Shown: positions 7,559-14,609 of the stretch, piece by piece
Numbering within the stretch: the stretch's first letter is position 1
Layout of the letters: every line of letters begins with the position of its first letter
Origin: a virus
Strand: one strand, 5' to 3'
Virus record (IMG/VR): IMGVR_UViG_3300046755_000082
Span: 1 to 43,939 of that record
DNA: 43,939 bases
Program-made: the position numbers and the translations under genes
The notes under the pieces: generated by a model
What the model was told of the DNA's origin: nothing
Seen by the model: only the letters and a program-made list of their open reading frames with translations
Databases searched by the model: none

Positions 7559-7790
7559 TGTAGTAACCCTCTGCATAGACGCGAAACTTCGGTTCGTTCT
7601 CAATCTGTTCTACGACATCGAGAACAGAACCAGTGAACCACGCACATGCATCACGCATGTCATTCAGTTCGTTTACAGGAATGACTGTATCAATCGGGTC
7701 TTTCCAGTTATCCATGCCTTCCGTGAGAGTGTTAAACTTCTCACGGAGAACATCGATACGTTCATCAGTAGCAAACGTCAGTAGTGACAT
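7542..7790 (-). CDS. Conserved small phage protein, unknown
   Basis: An 82-residue protein starting MSLLTFATDERIDVLREKF. It has mixed helix and beta content with a conserved-looking MRDACAWFTGSVLDVVEQ helix. The ATG overlaps the preceding stop (TAATG). No function is recognised. Confidence 0.6.
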   Translation of the reverse strand: MSLLTFATDERIDVLREKFNTLTEGMDNWKDPIDTVIPVNELNDMRDACAWFTGSVLDVVEQIENEPKFRVYAEGYYNAVGA

Positions 7791-8020
7791 TATGCAGCCT
7801 CTTTAATCCGAGCGTTTTTCAAAAAGTTCTCAAGGGGCATATCGACTTCCCAGTCTTGTATACCTTCGACTGTGCAGTAGTCACGGCGGTCAGCGCCAGG
7901 CCCATCAAGGATATCAACAATACGAACCTCTTTCTCTGCATACGGATTGTCTATATCAGCATTTGGTTCAAATGTTTTATATAAAAAAGTGTTTTCAAAT
8001 AGTTCTGTATAATTAAGCAT
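7790..8020 (-). CDS. Small hypothetical protein, first strong-RBS gene of the unit
   Basis: A 76-residue acidic protein starting MLNYTELFENTF at the ATG at 8020, preceded by AAGGAGAGG. The frame is open further upstream through the promoter, but that part is not coding. It sits about 30 bases downstream of a sigma70-like -10 box and is thus the first gene of the transcript leading to gp33. No family is recognised. Confidence 0.6.
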   Translation of the reverse strand: MLNYTELFENTFLYKTFEPNADIDNPYAEKEVRIVDILDGPGADRRDYCTVEGIQDWEVDMPLENFLKNARIKEAA

Positions 8021-8050
8021 TGGTTTCCTCTCCTTTTCAACTATACTATT

Positions 8051-8079
8051 ATAATAACAAATCAATCAAGAATTGTCAA
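8051..8079 (-). promoter_or_regulatory. Early sigma70-like promoter
   Basis: Minus strand TTGACA (8079-8074), 17-base spacer, TATTAT (8056-8051). It is preceded by a T-rich run and GC, as in the other copies of this promoter family. It overlaps the 3' end of the gene at 8066-8233. Confidence 0.75.
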
Positions 8080-8233
8080 GCAAAAAAGATGCTGTAACAA
8101 TATTAAATTTTTCTTCCAAGAAACTCTTATTTTTATCAACATACTCTTCACATGTCATTGTTTCCTGTTTCCAAGCGAGACGTTCATCAACATTCTTGCG
8201 ATACATCTCGCGACAAAATTCTTCAAAAGTCAT
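8066..8233 (-). CDS. Small hypothetical protein
   Basis: A 55-residue open frame (MTFEEFCREMYRKNVDERL at the start), rich in Glu, Lys and Met, predicted helical. Its ATG overlaps the stop of the upstream gene (TGATGA), and its last codons run through the -35 box of the next promoter. No family is recognised. Confidence 0.5.
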   Translation of the reverse strand: MTFEEFCREMYRKNVDERLAWKQETMTCEEYVDKNKSFLEEKFNIVTASFLLDNS

Positions 8234-8427
8234 CAGTTCAACTCCCGAAATTGATAGAGGAACAGTTCTGCGTCACGCAAGTGTATGAACCCCTCGACAT
8301 AAGTTTCTTGTCCAAACGGATAGACCTTGACTTCCCAAAGACCGTCTTTGGTCTGACCCAAAAATTCTGCCATAGTTTCGTTATGCATTTTACTCTCCAT
8401 TACTGCATCATCAATCCAACCACACAT
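8233..8427 (-). CDS. Small hypothetical protein
   Basis: A 64-residue protein (MCGWIDDAVMESKMHN start, then beta-rich DGLWEVKVYPFGQETYVEGFIHL). The ATG overlaps the preceding stop as TAATG. Likely a compact beta-sheet protein. No family is recognised. Confidence 0.5.
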   Translation of the reverse strand: MCGWIDDAVMESKMHNETMAEFLGQTKDGLWEVKVYPFGQETYVEGFIHLRDAELFLYQFRELN

Positions 8428-8669
8428 TAAGCGGCTTCCTTAATAAATAACTTACTCATACCTTCATACACAATATTGAAAGCGTTTACTTCATAAATGT
8501 ATTGGTCATAGAAATCGTCTTCAGTCATATAATCATCCAAGACATCTTCCCAAATTATGTTCATGTTTTCCAGACCTTTAAGAAGGTCGCCACAACCACA
8601 ACCCGTAATGAGCGCAACCGCATCATCCCAAGACATATCCATTTTATAGTAATCAGAAATCTTAAACAT
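8427..8669 (-). CDS. Small acidic hypothetical protein
   Basis: An 80-residue protein from the ATG at 8669 (MFKISDYYKMDMSW), with a GCGCGD segment and a very acidic middle (WEDVLDDYMTEDDFYDQ). Upstream in-frame ATGs exist but lie inside the preceding gene. It is the second gene after the promoter at 8864-8892. No family is recognised. Confidence 0.5.
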   Translation of the reverse strand: MFKISDYYKMDMSWDDAVALITGCGCGDLLKGLENMNIIWEDVLDDYMTEDDFYDQYIYEVNAFNIVYEGMSKLFIKEAA

Positions 8670-8676
8670 TATATCA

Positions 8677-8835
8677 TTACCGGCCAGTGACCGCATCCTC
8701 TCCAAATTCTTCAATCAAAGCATCGTGTTCAGGCGTTCCCGCATAATACTCACAGAAACTATCGACACAGTGACCACTGATATCATTCTCTTCACCACAG
8801 AAATCACACTCTCCGTAATCAAATTCGCCTTCCAT
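8677..8835 (-). CDS. Small Cys/His-rich protein (zinc-ribbon-like)
   Basis: A 52-residue acidic protein starting MEGEFDYGECDFCGEE at the ATG at 8835, with a GAAAGGAAAG ribosome site. C-x2-C (residues 10 and 13) is followed by a His-Cys pair and another Cys (GHCVDSFCEYY), which suggests one zinc site. It is the first gene after the early promoter at 8864-8892. The function is unknown; such small zinc proteins often act as protein or RNA adaptors in phages. Confidence 0.6.
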   Translation of the reverse strand: MEGEFDYGECDFCGEENDISGHCVDSFCEYYAGTPEHDALIEEFGEDAVTGR

Positions 8836-8863
8836 AATCTTTCCTTTCAATCAACTATATCTT

Positions 8864-8892
8864 AATATAACAACAAGAACACAATTTGTCAA
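8864..8892 (-). promoter_or_regulatory. Early sigma70-like promoter (AAAAAAAGTGC-TTGACA type)
   Basis: Minus strand TTGACA (8892-8887), 17-base spacer, TATATT (8869-8864), preceded by AAAAAAAGTGC and followed by a GATATAGTTGA segment shared with the promoter at 33643-33671. Confidence 0.85.
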
Positions 8893-8901
8893 GCACTTTT
8901 T

Positions 8902-9153
8902 TTACCGTGATATCCGATTATACCGAACAACACCTTCTTCCCAGAGAATTTTGGCACCATCATCGGTTTCAAACCCTGAACCTTCGTCAGCAGCAAAATC
9001 CATACTAGAAGAAAAGTAAACATCTTGGTCTGCAATATTGAACTTCTCAAGGTAATATGAGAGAGTCTTCGCGGTTTTAATGTTCTGTGCGAGACATCCA
9101 TTGTCACCATTAAGTGTCAATCCACCATTTTCTGCAAAAACTGTAATCATCAT
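8902..9153 (-). CDS. Small hypothetical protein
   Basis: An 83-residue protein from the double ATG at 9153 (MMITVFAENGGLTLNGDNGCL). It is beta-rich with acidic segments (SSSMDFAADEGSGFETDDGA). GAAAGGAAC serves as the ribosome site, and the early promoter at 9180-9208 lies directly upstream, so this is a single-gene unit or leads into the next. No family is recognised. Confidence 0.55.
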   Translation of the reverse strand: MMITVFAENGGLTLNGDNGCLAQNIKTAKTLSYYLEKFNIADQDVYFSSSMDFAADEGSGFETDDGAKILWEEGVVRYNRISR

Positions 9154-9179
9154 GAGTTCCTTTCTCTCAACTATAATTA

Positions 9180-9208
9180 ACAGTAACATACAAAACATGT
9201 AATGTCAA
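9180..9208 (-). promoter_or_regulatory. Early sigma70-like promoter (GTGC-TTGACA type)
   Basis: Minus strand TTGACA (9208-9203), 17-base spacer, TACTGT (9185-9180), again preceded by AAAAAAGTGC and followed by TATAGTTGAG. The -10 is weaker than in the sister copies. Confidence 0.7.
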
Positions 9209-9231
9209 GCACTTTTTTAACGTTTTTTTCT

Positions 9232-9239
9232 TATAAATA
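9232..9239 (+). promoter_or_regulatory. T4-type late promoter
   Basis: TATAAATA followed by GAAGAAATATAGGAGACC and the ATG at 9261. The predicted leader is about 16 bases and holds a strong AGGAG. It is back to back with the early promoter at 9180-9208. Confidence 0.85.
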
Positions 9240-9260
9240 GAAGAAATATAGGAGACCAAC

Positions 9261-9530
9261 ATGGCAGACGATTTATTTGATTTTGGGTTTACCCTTGTAG
9301 ATGAGAACGAACTGGAAGCAGTCCAGACTGCCACCGCACAGGTCGCATCAGTATCTTCTAGTGTAGAAGAGACCCAAGATAAACTTGACAAACTTTATAA
9401 CGCAGTTCAACCTCTGTTAAATAATCTCAAAATGAACCCAGAGAAAGAATACATTCTTTGGCCTAATCGAACAGAGAAAATCGAACAGTTCGAAGACCAC
9501 ATTCAGGCAATCTATCAAGGCGACAAGTAA
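9261..9530 (+). CDS. Conserved small T4-like phage protein (late)
   Basis: An 89-residue acidic protein: MADDLFDFGFTLVDENELE at the start, a coiled-coil-like middle (ETQDKLDKLYNAVQPLLNNL) and a conserved C-terminus (KEYILWPNRTEKIEQFEDHI). This family is widespread in marine T4-like phages and usually sits among virion genes. Expression from a late promoter supports a structural or assembly role. The next gene starts at its stop codon (TAATG). Confidence 0.7.
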   Translation: MADDLFDFGFTLVDENELEAVQTATAQVASVSSSVEETQDKLDKLYNAVQPLLNNLKMNPEKEYILWPNRTEKIEQFEDHIQAIYQGDK

Positions 9531-10408
9531 TGATTCTATACAGGTCACAACCCAAAAGTTATGATACTAATAACATTATCAACTTAGAAACTAAAAGAAA
9601 TTTTGTTAACAGAATTTTAGAAACAGAGTCTAAATTCAATGACCGTGGTTTGGTCAGAGACGATATCATTTCCATGATGAGTGATGCCACAGTCATTGAT
9701 GGATTATTGTGTTTATCTGCGTATCAAACTATTCTTGTTGTAACTTCATTTAGTAAACATAATTACCCCGACAGAATGAGAGACACATTATACCGACCAA
9801 TAAAAAGTGCGGGTGACCATATGTTACCCATTGTTCATGCAATGAATGAGTCTTTACCTGAGATGTATGTAACTCAAGCAGATGATGTTAGTAACTATTA
9901 TACCAAACTTTATGATGAATTTAATATTCCTTATGTAACGGTTGATGATTATTTTAGATTAGATAATGATTTCAAACCAAGAAAATTTATGAAAACTCGA
10001 TTTGAAAATGGAGAAGAATTTGAGGGAACTAAAACAGGTAAAGGTGTTGTTTTTGATGCTGTTGTTCTTCTAGGTTGCGAATCTATGTTGCGTGGAAAAC
10101 ATAAAGCAGAAGATATTAGAAAAAAGTTTCAACCATATTGCACTGACAATTTTGATTTGATTGACATTTATCGGGGCGATTTTAGGAAAATTACGGGTAA
10201 ATCTGCCAATATAGATACAATAGTAAATAAGTTTATTAACGTTGTCAACACACCTAAAAAGGTATATGACAGTAAATCTTTATATGACACAAAACAATTT
10301 GACATACGTTATGTTGATGTTGTTCGGACAAAATATCAATTGATGTATGAAAGACTGGGCAAAAATATAAAGAATGTAAATGATTATTTCAGAGTTTATA
10401 AATCATGA
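9530..10408 (+). CDS. Late protein, tandem paralogue A, unknown
   Basis: A 292-residue protein. The second half has VVFDAVVLLGCESM, then a KAEDIRKKFQPYC and NFDLIDIYRG segment, repeated in recognisable form in the next gene (FDAVVLIG, ASDIKDDFASYC, DFELMDIYHRG). The alternating hydrophobic strands and helices (YQTILVVTSFS, VVFDAVVLL) suggest a Rossmann-like fold. I do not recognise the family. It is translated from the late promoter at 9232 and overlaps the next gene by four bases. Confidence 0.55.
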   Translation: MILYRSQPKSYDTNNIINLETKRNFVNRILETESKFNDRGLVRDDIISMMSDATVIDGLLCLSAYQTILVVTSFSKHNYPDRMRDTLYRPIKSAGDHMLPIVHAMNESLPEMYVTQADDVSNYYTKLYDEFNIPYVTVDDYFRLDNDFKPRKFMKTRFENGEEFEGTKTGKGVVFDAVVLLGCESMLRGKHKAEDIRKKFQPYCTDNFDLIDIYRGDFRKITGKSANIDTIVNKFINVVNTPKKVYDSKSLYDTKQFDIRYVDVVRTKYQLMYERLGKNIKNVNDYFRVYKS

Positions 10409-11262
10409 GTAACACAGATACCTATATTATCAGAAGTAGAAATAATGATGAATTCAAACTTGAATTATTATTTCCTCTCGCCGTAAATCGTTTTACGGCA
10501 AACATTATAGAATACGCACAAGACCCAACACACGGTTGGCAACCATCGGAAGTTGGTGGTCAATTATCTTATGATAAGTGGGGACAGTTAGTTCAATATA
10601 TTATAGTTGCATACAATTTAGTTACATATCAGGGATATGATAATGTTCTTATCATACCAAACTTTACAAATGATAAGTATCCTCGTGTTCAGAAAGAGAA
10701 TGGACTTGTCGAAGACAACATATCTGGGAATATGATAGGTGTAGTAAACACTGCATTTAGTCTTTCTGATACAACGAACATTTATACCGCATTTCCTGAA
10801 GGTGATAACTTTGCAAAGTATTTATTGGAAATGTATGATTCCAGTAAAGTCCTAACATCAAATAAAATGTATGAAATGGGGGATGAGACATACGAGATAA
10901 CTGTGCCTGAAGGAGTTAAGTTTGATGCAGTAGTTCTAATTGGTATTGATATCAATGAAGGAGAATCATTCTCTGCATCAGATATCAAAGATGACTTTGC
11001 ATCATATTGCACATCAGACTTTGAGTTGATGGACATATACCATAGAGGGGAGAGTGATATTGAGGCTTTCAAACGTGATGATTATTTAGAAACTCTGTCA
11101 CAAACAACTAGACTTACGGGTGATGAAAAAGATAATATTGCAATGTCTAACTTTATAAATAATTACAGTTATAGAAAAGACGGTTTCGGTGATACAGATT
11201 TTGTTAATCATCGTTTACCAAAGTCTGCTGAGATAATAAGAAATAGTGTAAAAATTTACTAA
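10405..11262 (+). CDS. Late protein, tandem paralogue B, unknown
   Basis: A 285-residue protein sharing the core block FDAVVL-x-G ... DI-x3-F-x2-YC-x2-(D/N)F-x-L-x-DIY with its upstream neighbour, plus a matching upstream strand (GYDNVLIIPNF against YQTILVVTSFS). The N-terminal 40 residues are beta-rich and differ between the two. The pair arose by an old duplication; identity by eye is low. It ends in TAATG, coupling to the kinase-like gene. No function is recognised. Confidence 0.55.
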   Translation: MSNTDTYIIRSRNNDEFKLELLFPLAVNRFTANIIEYAQDPTHGWQPSEVGGQLSYDKWGQLVQYIIVAYNLVTYQGYDNVLIIPNFTNDKYPRVQKENGLVEDNISGNMIGVVNTAFSLSDTTNIYTAFPEGDNFAKYLLEMYDSSKVLTSNKMYEMGDETYEITVPEGVKFDAVVLIGIDINEGESFSASDIKDDFASYCTSDFELMDIYHRGESDIEAFKRDDYLETLSQTTRLTGDEKDNIAMSNFINNYSYRKDGFGDTDFVNHRLPKSAEIIRNSVKIY

Positions 11263-11939
11263 TGATTAAATTTAAGACATTCATGAATGAGGGTGTAGAT
11301 GACCCCGCAATCTTTAAGGCAGTATTCCTTGCGGGTGGGCCTGGCTCTGGAAAGTCATTCATCGTAGGTAAGACTGGTCTCCCTGCATTGGGTATGAAAG
11401 TTGTAAACTCTGACGATGCATTTGAAACCGCAATGAAAAAGGCGGGTAAGAAAATGACATCAGATGAAATCTTCTCTGATGAAGGCCAAACAATCCGTGA
11501 CCGTTCCAAGAGATTGACTGCCAAAAGACAATCGATGTATATCTCAGGTCGTTTAGGTTTGGTTATTGATGGAACTGGCAAAGACCCTGATAAGATTAAA
11601 AAACAGGCAAAAACATTACAAGACCTCGGATATGATACCATGATGATTCTTGTAAACACCACTCTCGAAGTGGCGATTGATAGAGATAAAGATAGAGATA
11701 GAACTCTGGGTGACAAAGAGGTTACCAAATACTGGACAACGGTTCAAAAGAATATTGGTGCGTTACAACAGATATTTGGTAAGAAGAAGTTTATTATAGT
11801 TGACAACACCGAAATAAAAAATACCGAAAAAGAAACTGTTCGGGCATATCGTGATGTAAAGAAGTTTCTTGATAAAGAACCCGACAATGCACTTGCAAAG
11901 AAGTGGATTAAACAGGAGCGTGAGAAGAAGAAACGTTAG
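11262..11939 (+). CDS. P-loop kinase (zeta-toxin/AAA_33-like) with capsid-targeting-like N-terminus
   Basis: A 225-residue protein with Walker A GGPGSGKS at residues 25-32, a VVNSDDAFE segment after it, LVIDGTGKD (Walker B-like) and a late R-D-K-D-R cluster typical of a LID. This is the fold of small-molecule or polynucleotide kinases and zeta toxins. The substrate is not evident. The first residues, MIKFKTFMNE then G, resemble the T4 capsid-targeting peptide MKTYxEFIAE cut by the prohead protease. It is expressed from the late promoter. This suggests packaging and injection, which is an inference. Its end overlaps the convergent gene at 11908-12060. Confidence 0.75.
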   Translation: MIKFKTFMNEGVDDPAIFKAVFLAGGPGSGKSFIVGKTGLPALGMKVVNSDDAFETAMKKAGKKMTSDEIFSDEGQTIRDRSKRLTAKRQSMYISGRLGLVIDGTGKDPDKIKKQAKTLQDLGYDTMMILVNTTLEVAIDRDKDRDRTLGDKEVTKYWTTVQKNIGALQQIFGKKKFIIVDNTEIKNTEKETVRAYRDVKKFLDKEPDNALAKKWIKQEREKKKR

Positions 11940-12060
11940 TTTCTAACTCTTTGACTTTCTCTTCAAGTTGTCGAACACGTTCCTCAAGAGTAGGATTTCT
12001 CCTCACACTCTCCTGATATTTACGATACATGTATCGGTCATATGATTCACGTTGTGTCAT
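11908..12060 (-). CDS. Small coiled-coil protein
   Basis: A 50-residue frame: a basic, Tyr-rich start (MTQRESYDRYMYRKYQ) followed by a heptad-like helix (LEERVRQLEEKVKELE). Its 3' end overlaps the plus-strand kinase gene by 32 bases. The ATG overlaps the preceding gene by 14 bases. Probably a small oligomeric protein; function unknown. Confidence 0.5.
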   Translation of the reverse strand: MTQRESYDRYMYRKYQESVRRNPTLEERVRQLEEKVKELETNVSSSHAPV

Positions 12061-12220
12061 AATCAACCCTTCCTAGTCGATGAAAGAGACTCGAAATCTT
12101 ACGAGCCTCCTCATCAGTTAGACTGTTACCATAATTATGCATATACACTTGTAATGATTTACGAATGATTGCATAGTCATCTGGAGCAAAGACCGCACGG
12201 GGACGATACTCTTCGGTCAT
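12047..12220 (-). CDS. Small hypothetical protein
   Basis: A 57-residue frame starting MTEEYRPRAVFAPDDYAIIRK, with a helical C-terminal half (TDEEARKISSLFHRLG). The ATG overlaps the stop of the membrane-protein gene (TAATG). No family is recognised. Confidence 0.5.
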   Translation of the reverse strand: MTEEYRPRAVFAPDDYAIIRKSLQVYMHNYGNSLTDEEARKISSLFHRLGRVDYDTT

Positions 12221-12411
12221 TAGTTAGCACGTTCCCAATATTGGATACCTTCTGCAACCATAAGAAATACGCCCGCGACCAGTCCAACAATACTGAAATC
12301 TATAAGACTGAGAGCGGTTAACGCTCCGCCAAGACCAATACCAACGATGTTCGATGTAGTCGTGCTGAAGAAATTCAACACTTGTTCTTTTGCATATAAT
12401 ACTTTATCCAT
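12220..12411 (-). CDS. Small membrane protein
   Basis: A 63-residue protein with an amphipathic N-terminus, a Gly/Ala-rich hydrophobic span at about residues 20-36 (NIVGIGLGGALTALSL) and a second at about 38-53 (VGLVAGVFLMVAEG), giving a hairpin in the inner membrane. It has a strong GAGGAG ribosome site. A holin-like or superinfection role is possible, but a better holin candidate exists at 40098-40556. Family not recognised. Confidence 0.55.
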   Translation of the reverse strand: MDKVLYAKEQVLNFFSTTTSNIVGIGLGGALTALSLIDFSIVGLVAGVFLMVAEGIQYWERAN

Positions 12412-12415
12412 AATA

Positions 12416-12628
12416 TTACTCCTCTATATAAATGATTTCTGAATTCTGAACGACAACCAGTTTGTCGCCCTCTGTAAAACTATTTAGGTTTTTGTGATTT
12501 GTCAAATCACGTTCAGTCAACTTACCGAAGTTAAAACTTGGGTCAAGTTTGAAGAGACGATATGTGTTATCGTCTTCAGGAAGTTCAGGATACAAATCCT
12601 GAAGAATTTGAGATACAGTCACAGTCAT
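12416..12628 (-). CDS. Small hypothetical protein next to tRNA
   Basis: A 70-residue protein. The ATG at 12628 (MTVTVSQILQDLYPELPE) is preferred over one at 12640 because GGAG lies six bases before it. The C-terminus is beta-rich (GDKLVVVQNSEIIYIEE). It shares a transcript with the tRNA directly upstream. Confidence 0.5.
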   Translation of the reverse strand: MTVTVSQILQDLYPELPEDDNTYRLFKLDPSFNFGKLTERDLTNHKNLNSFTEGDKLVVVQNSEIIYIEE

Positions 12629-12642
12629 TTTTTGCTCCATGT

Positions 12643-12719
12643 TGGTGAACGCACAGGGACTTGAACCCCGAACCTACAGCTTAGAAGGCTGTTGCTCTAT
12701 CCAGTTGAGCTATGCGTCC
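12643..12719 (-). tRNA. tRNA-Arg (anticodon UCU)
   Basis: A 77-base cloverleaf on the minus strand: acceptor GGACGCA/TGCGTTC, D arm GCTC...GAGC, anticodon stem ACAGC/GCTGT around CTTCTAA (anticodon TCT), T arm CGGGG-TTCAAGT-CCCTG, and an encoded CCA end. It reads AGA, a codon favoured by AT-rich phage genes. An early promoter lies 16 bases upstream, and the next gene starts within 20 bases after the CCA, so RNase processing must separate them. Confidence 0.95.
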
Positions 12720-12734
12720 TTGATTGTGATTTAC

Positions 12735-12763
12735 ATCATATCACAGTTACGGTCTAAAGTCAA
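12735..12763 (-). promoter_or_regulatory. Early sigma70-like promoter for the tRNA unit
   Basis: Minus strand TTGACT (12763-12758), 17-base spacer, TATGAT (12740-12735), preceded by an A run. The TGA stop of the upstream gene (12762-12760) lies inside the -35 box. Confidence 0.75.
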
Positions 12764-13398
12764 GACTTTTTTTTGGTAACAACGTGTATTTTTACATTAT
12801 CAGAGACAGGTATTTTAATGTTGTTATGAGAATGATAAAGGTTGAACTCTACTTCGGAAAATTCTTTGAACATCTCCGTCCAGATAGGTCTCCAGTTATC
12901 CGCCAACCTTACTGTGTTTTGAGTGCTTCGGTCACTTTCCAGAATGAGGTCAGTAAAACTCTCTAGATTCATATCAAAGATACTGTCAAACCCATAGATG
13001 TGAACTTCAGTCGCTTTCATCTTGTTACATGCATAATGCACCGCAAAGTGACCGCAGTTAAAATTGGTTGCCGCTTGTCCAAGACTTTGGCCTGGCAGTG
13101 CAGCATATTCTGGAATGTGTTGATAAAAACCTTTGATGAGATGAGAATACTTTAGGTAGAATGACCCAGATGCTTCCATCCAAACACGAGGACGAGTTCC
13201 AAGAATCCAGTCATACATGTCCAGTTGAATCTTACCCTCTTGAAGTGCCTTCATCATTTTGAAGTCAACCATACAGGTTGCCCACACTTCCTTGCGAGGG
13301 ATTTCAAATGGAGGCATGTTACATATTAGTAATTTGCCCGGCAAACCACGTTCAAATAATCCCGCATGGTCACCATTACCTAAAACATTAACTCTCAT
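12760..13398 (-). CDS. Rossmann-like protein, glycosyltransferase-cluster member (DUF115/sialyltransferase-like?)
   Basis: A 212-residue protein starting MRVNVLGNGDHAGLFERG: a strand followed by a G-N-G-D nucleotide-binding-like turn. Later landmarks are CMVDFKMMKALQEG, SFYLKYSHL, GQSLGQAATNF and TEVHIYGFDSIFD. The GxG...start with a late YGFDS resembles DUF115 or CMP-sialic-acid-using transferases, which I offer only as a suggestion. It is the last gene of the 18 kb cluster, its ATG overlaps the sulfotransferase gene, and its stop sits in the next promoter. Confidence 0.45.
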   Translation of the reverse strand: MRVNVLGNGDHAGLFERGLPGKLLICNMPPFEIPRKEVWATCMVDFKMMKALQEGKIQLDMYDWILGTRPRVWMEASGSFYLKYSHLIKGFYQHIPEYAALPGQSLGQAATNFNCGHFAVHYACNKMKATEVHIYGFDSIFDMNLESFTDLILESDRSTQNTVRLADNWRPIWTEMFKEFSEVEFNLYHSHNNIKIPVSDNVKIHVVTKKKS

Positions 13399-13978
13399 AT
13401 CCAAATCTTTCAAAGTCTTCTTTATAGGTCTCTTGTATATACTCTTTTATATCAGGACGGATTATATCATTTCTGGTCGGATAATTGTAACCCAAGAGTT
13501 CATGAATACCGACATTCTTTTTAAGTAATTTTATCTTAGTTCCTAACACTTCTTCCATCTTGATAATATCATTTGATAGATTTTCATATCGAAGAATGAT
13601 ATCATTTTCCCTAATCCATGTTGTTAATGGTAGTTTCCATACATGATTTTTACCTTTGAGCCAAGATTCAAAGTTAAATCCTTGAGGGTAATCACCCTGA
13701 CCATAACCCCTGTCTCGAATCCAATGAAGAAATCCACTTACAAGTCTATCATAGGGATGCCGACATATAGAAAAGATAGGCAATGAAGACATGTATTTAG
13801 AAAAGTCTACATTCATTTGTTCTCTTGGTAAATGACCGCCATATACTTTATCACTCTTATATTGATTTGCAACATCAATAATACTTTCATCGAAACGATG
13901 ACGAATAAACTCTGATATTGTTGTTCCTGCTGTTTTAGGAACATGAACAAAGACCAAACGGTCAGGAACTATTATCAT
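13388..13978 (-). CDS. Sulfotransferase (Sulfotransfer_2-like)
   Basis: A 196-residue protein with the two PAPS-binding motifs of sulfotransferases: FVHVPKTAGTT at residues 10-20 (5'-phosphosulfate loop) and ICRHPYDRLVSGF at about 70-82 (3'-phosphate site). It would move sulfate from PAPS to a sugar hydroxyl or amine. The conserved Lys of the loop (K15) and Arg/Ser of the second motif are present, so it is probably active. It overlaps both neighbours by a few bases. Confidence 0.85.
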   Translation of the reverse strand: MIIVPDRLVFVHVPKTAGTTISEFIRHRFDESIIDVANQYKSDKVYGGHLPREQMNVDFSKYMSSLPIFSICRHPYDRLVSGFLHWIRDRGYGQGDYPQGFNFESWLKGKNHVWKLPLTTWIRENDIILRYENLSNDIIKMEEVLGTKIKLLKKNVGIHELLGYNYPTRNDIIRPDIKEYIQETYKEDFERFGYES

Positions 13979-14385
13979 AGTTTGACAAGTTCTCTATTCA
14001 ATACATGTTGTTCTTCAATCAAGTCTTTTGATTGTCCGAAATAACGAACCGCATGATGTTTTTCACACATATACTCATTGATTGATTGGTCTGCGAAGTC
14101 AGTGGTTCTCCACAACTCACCTAAAATACGACCAAACTTACCCTTACCATCTTTATGTGTTTTCAAGACAATGCCATTTGGGTCATCCAATAGACCAGTC
14201 AGAAATGCTTTTGCGGCAAGACCATATTTTTTCTCTTCTTTATCGCGTGTGCGTGACTCAGGTGTATCAATACCATACATCCGAATGCGTTGTTTACGCA
14301 TCCATACACCAAACCCTAAATCAATATCAACGTCAACCGTATCACCATCGATAATTTTGACGACATTACATCTATATTCATACAT
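13975..14385 (-). CDS. Staphylococcal nuclease-like (SNase) protein
   Basis: A 136-residue protein matching thermonuclease: IIDGDTVDVD at residues 11-20, RIRMYGIDTPESR at 33-45 and FGRILGEL at 84-91. The catalytic set R35, D40, E43 and R86 is in place, numbered almost as in S. aureus nuclease. It should cut single- or double-stranded DNA or RNA with calcium. No signal peptide, so it acts inside the infected cell, perhaps in host DNA breakdown. It sits between sulfotransferase and glycosyltransferase genes and is unrelated in function. Confidence 0.88.
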   Translation of the reverse strand: MYEYRCNVVKIIDGDTVDVDIDLGFGVWMRKQRIRMYGIDTPESRTRDKEEKKYGLAAKAFLTGLLDDPNGIVLKTHKDGKGKFGRILGELWRTTDFADQSINEYMCEKHHAVRYFGQSKDLIEEQHVLNRELVKL

Positions 14386-14387
14386 TA

Positions 14388-14609
14388 CTATTTGTGCCTT
14401 AAATCACTGCCCGTTCCAAAGTGGTCTTTGATTACACCAATCTTTTCTTCTGCGGTTGCGATATTTTCAATTTGTGTTTCAATTGCTTGCACCACTTCGG
14501 GATGTTCTCCGATACCAACGGAATTTTCCATATAAACTCTGATGTTTGCTCTTGCGATTGCAATTTCACCTTCAAGTTTTGTTACTAATGCTTCAAGTAA
14601 ATAATTCAT
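14388..14609 (-). CDS. Small helical protein, unknown
   Basis: A 73-residue protein, probably two helices (LLEALVTKLEGEIAIARANI and VVQAIETQIENIATAEEKIG), with a GGAGACAG ribosome site before the ATG at 14609. Similar small coiled-coil proteins occur in T4-like marine phages, but I cannot assign a function. Confidence 0.5.
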   Translation of the reverse strand: MNYLLEALVTKLEGEIAIARANIRVYMENSVGIGEHPEVVQAIETQIENIATAEEKIGVIKDHFGTGSDLRHK

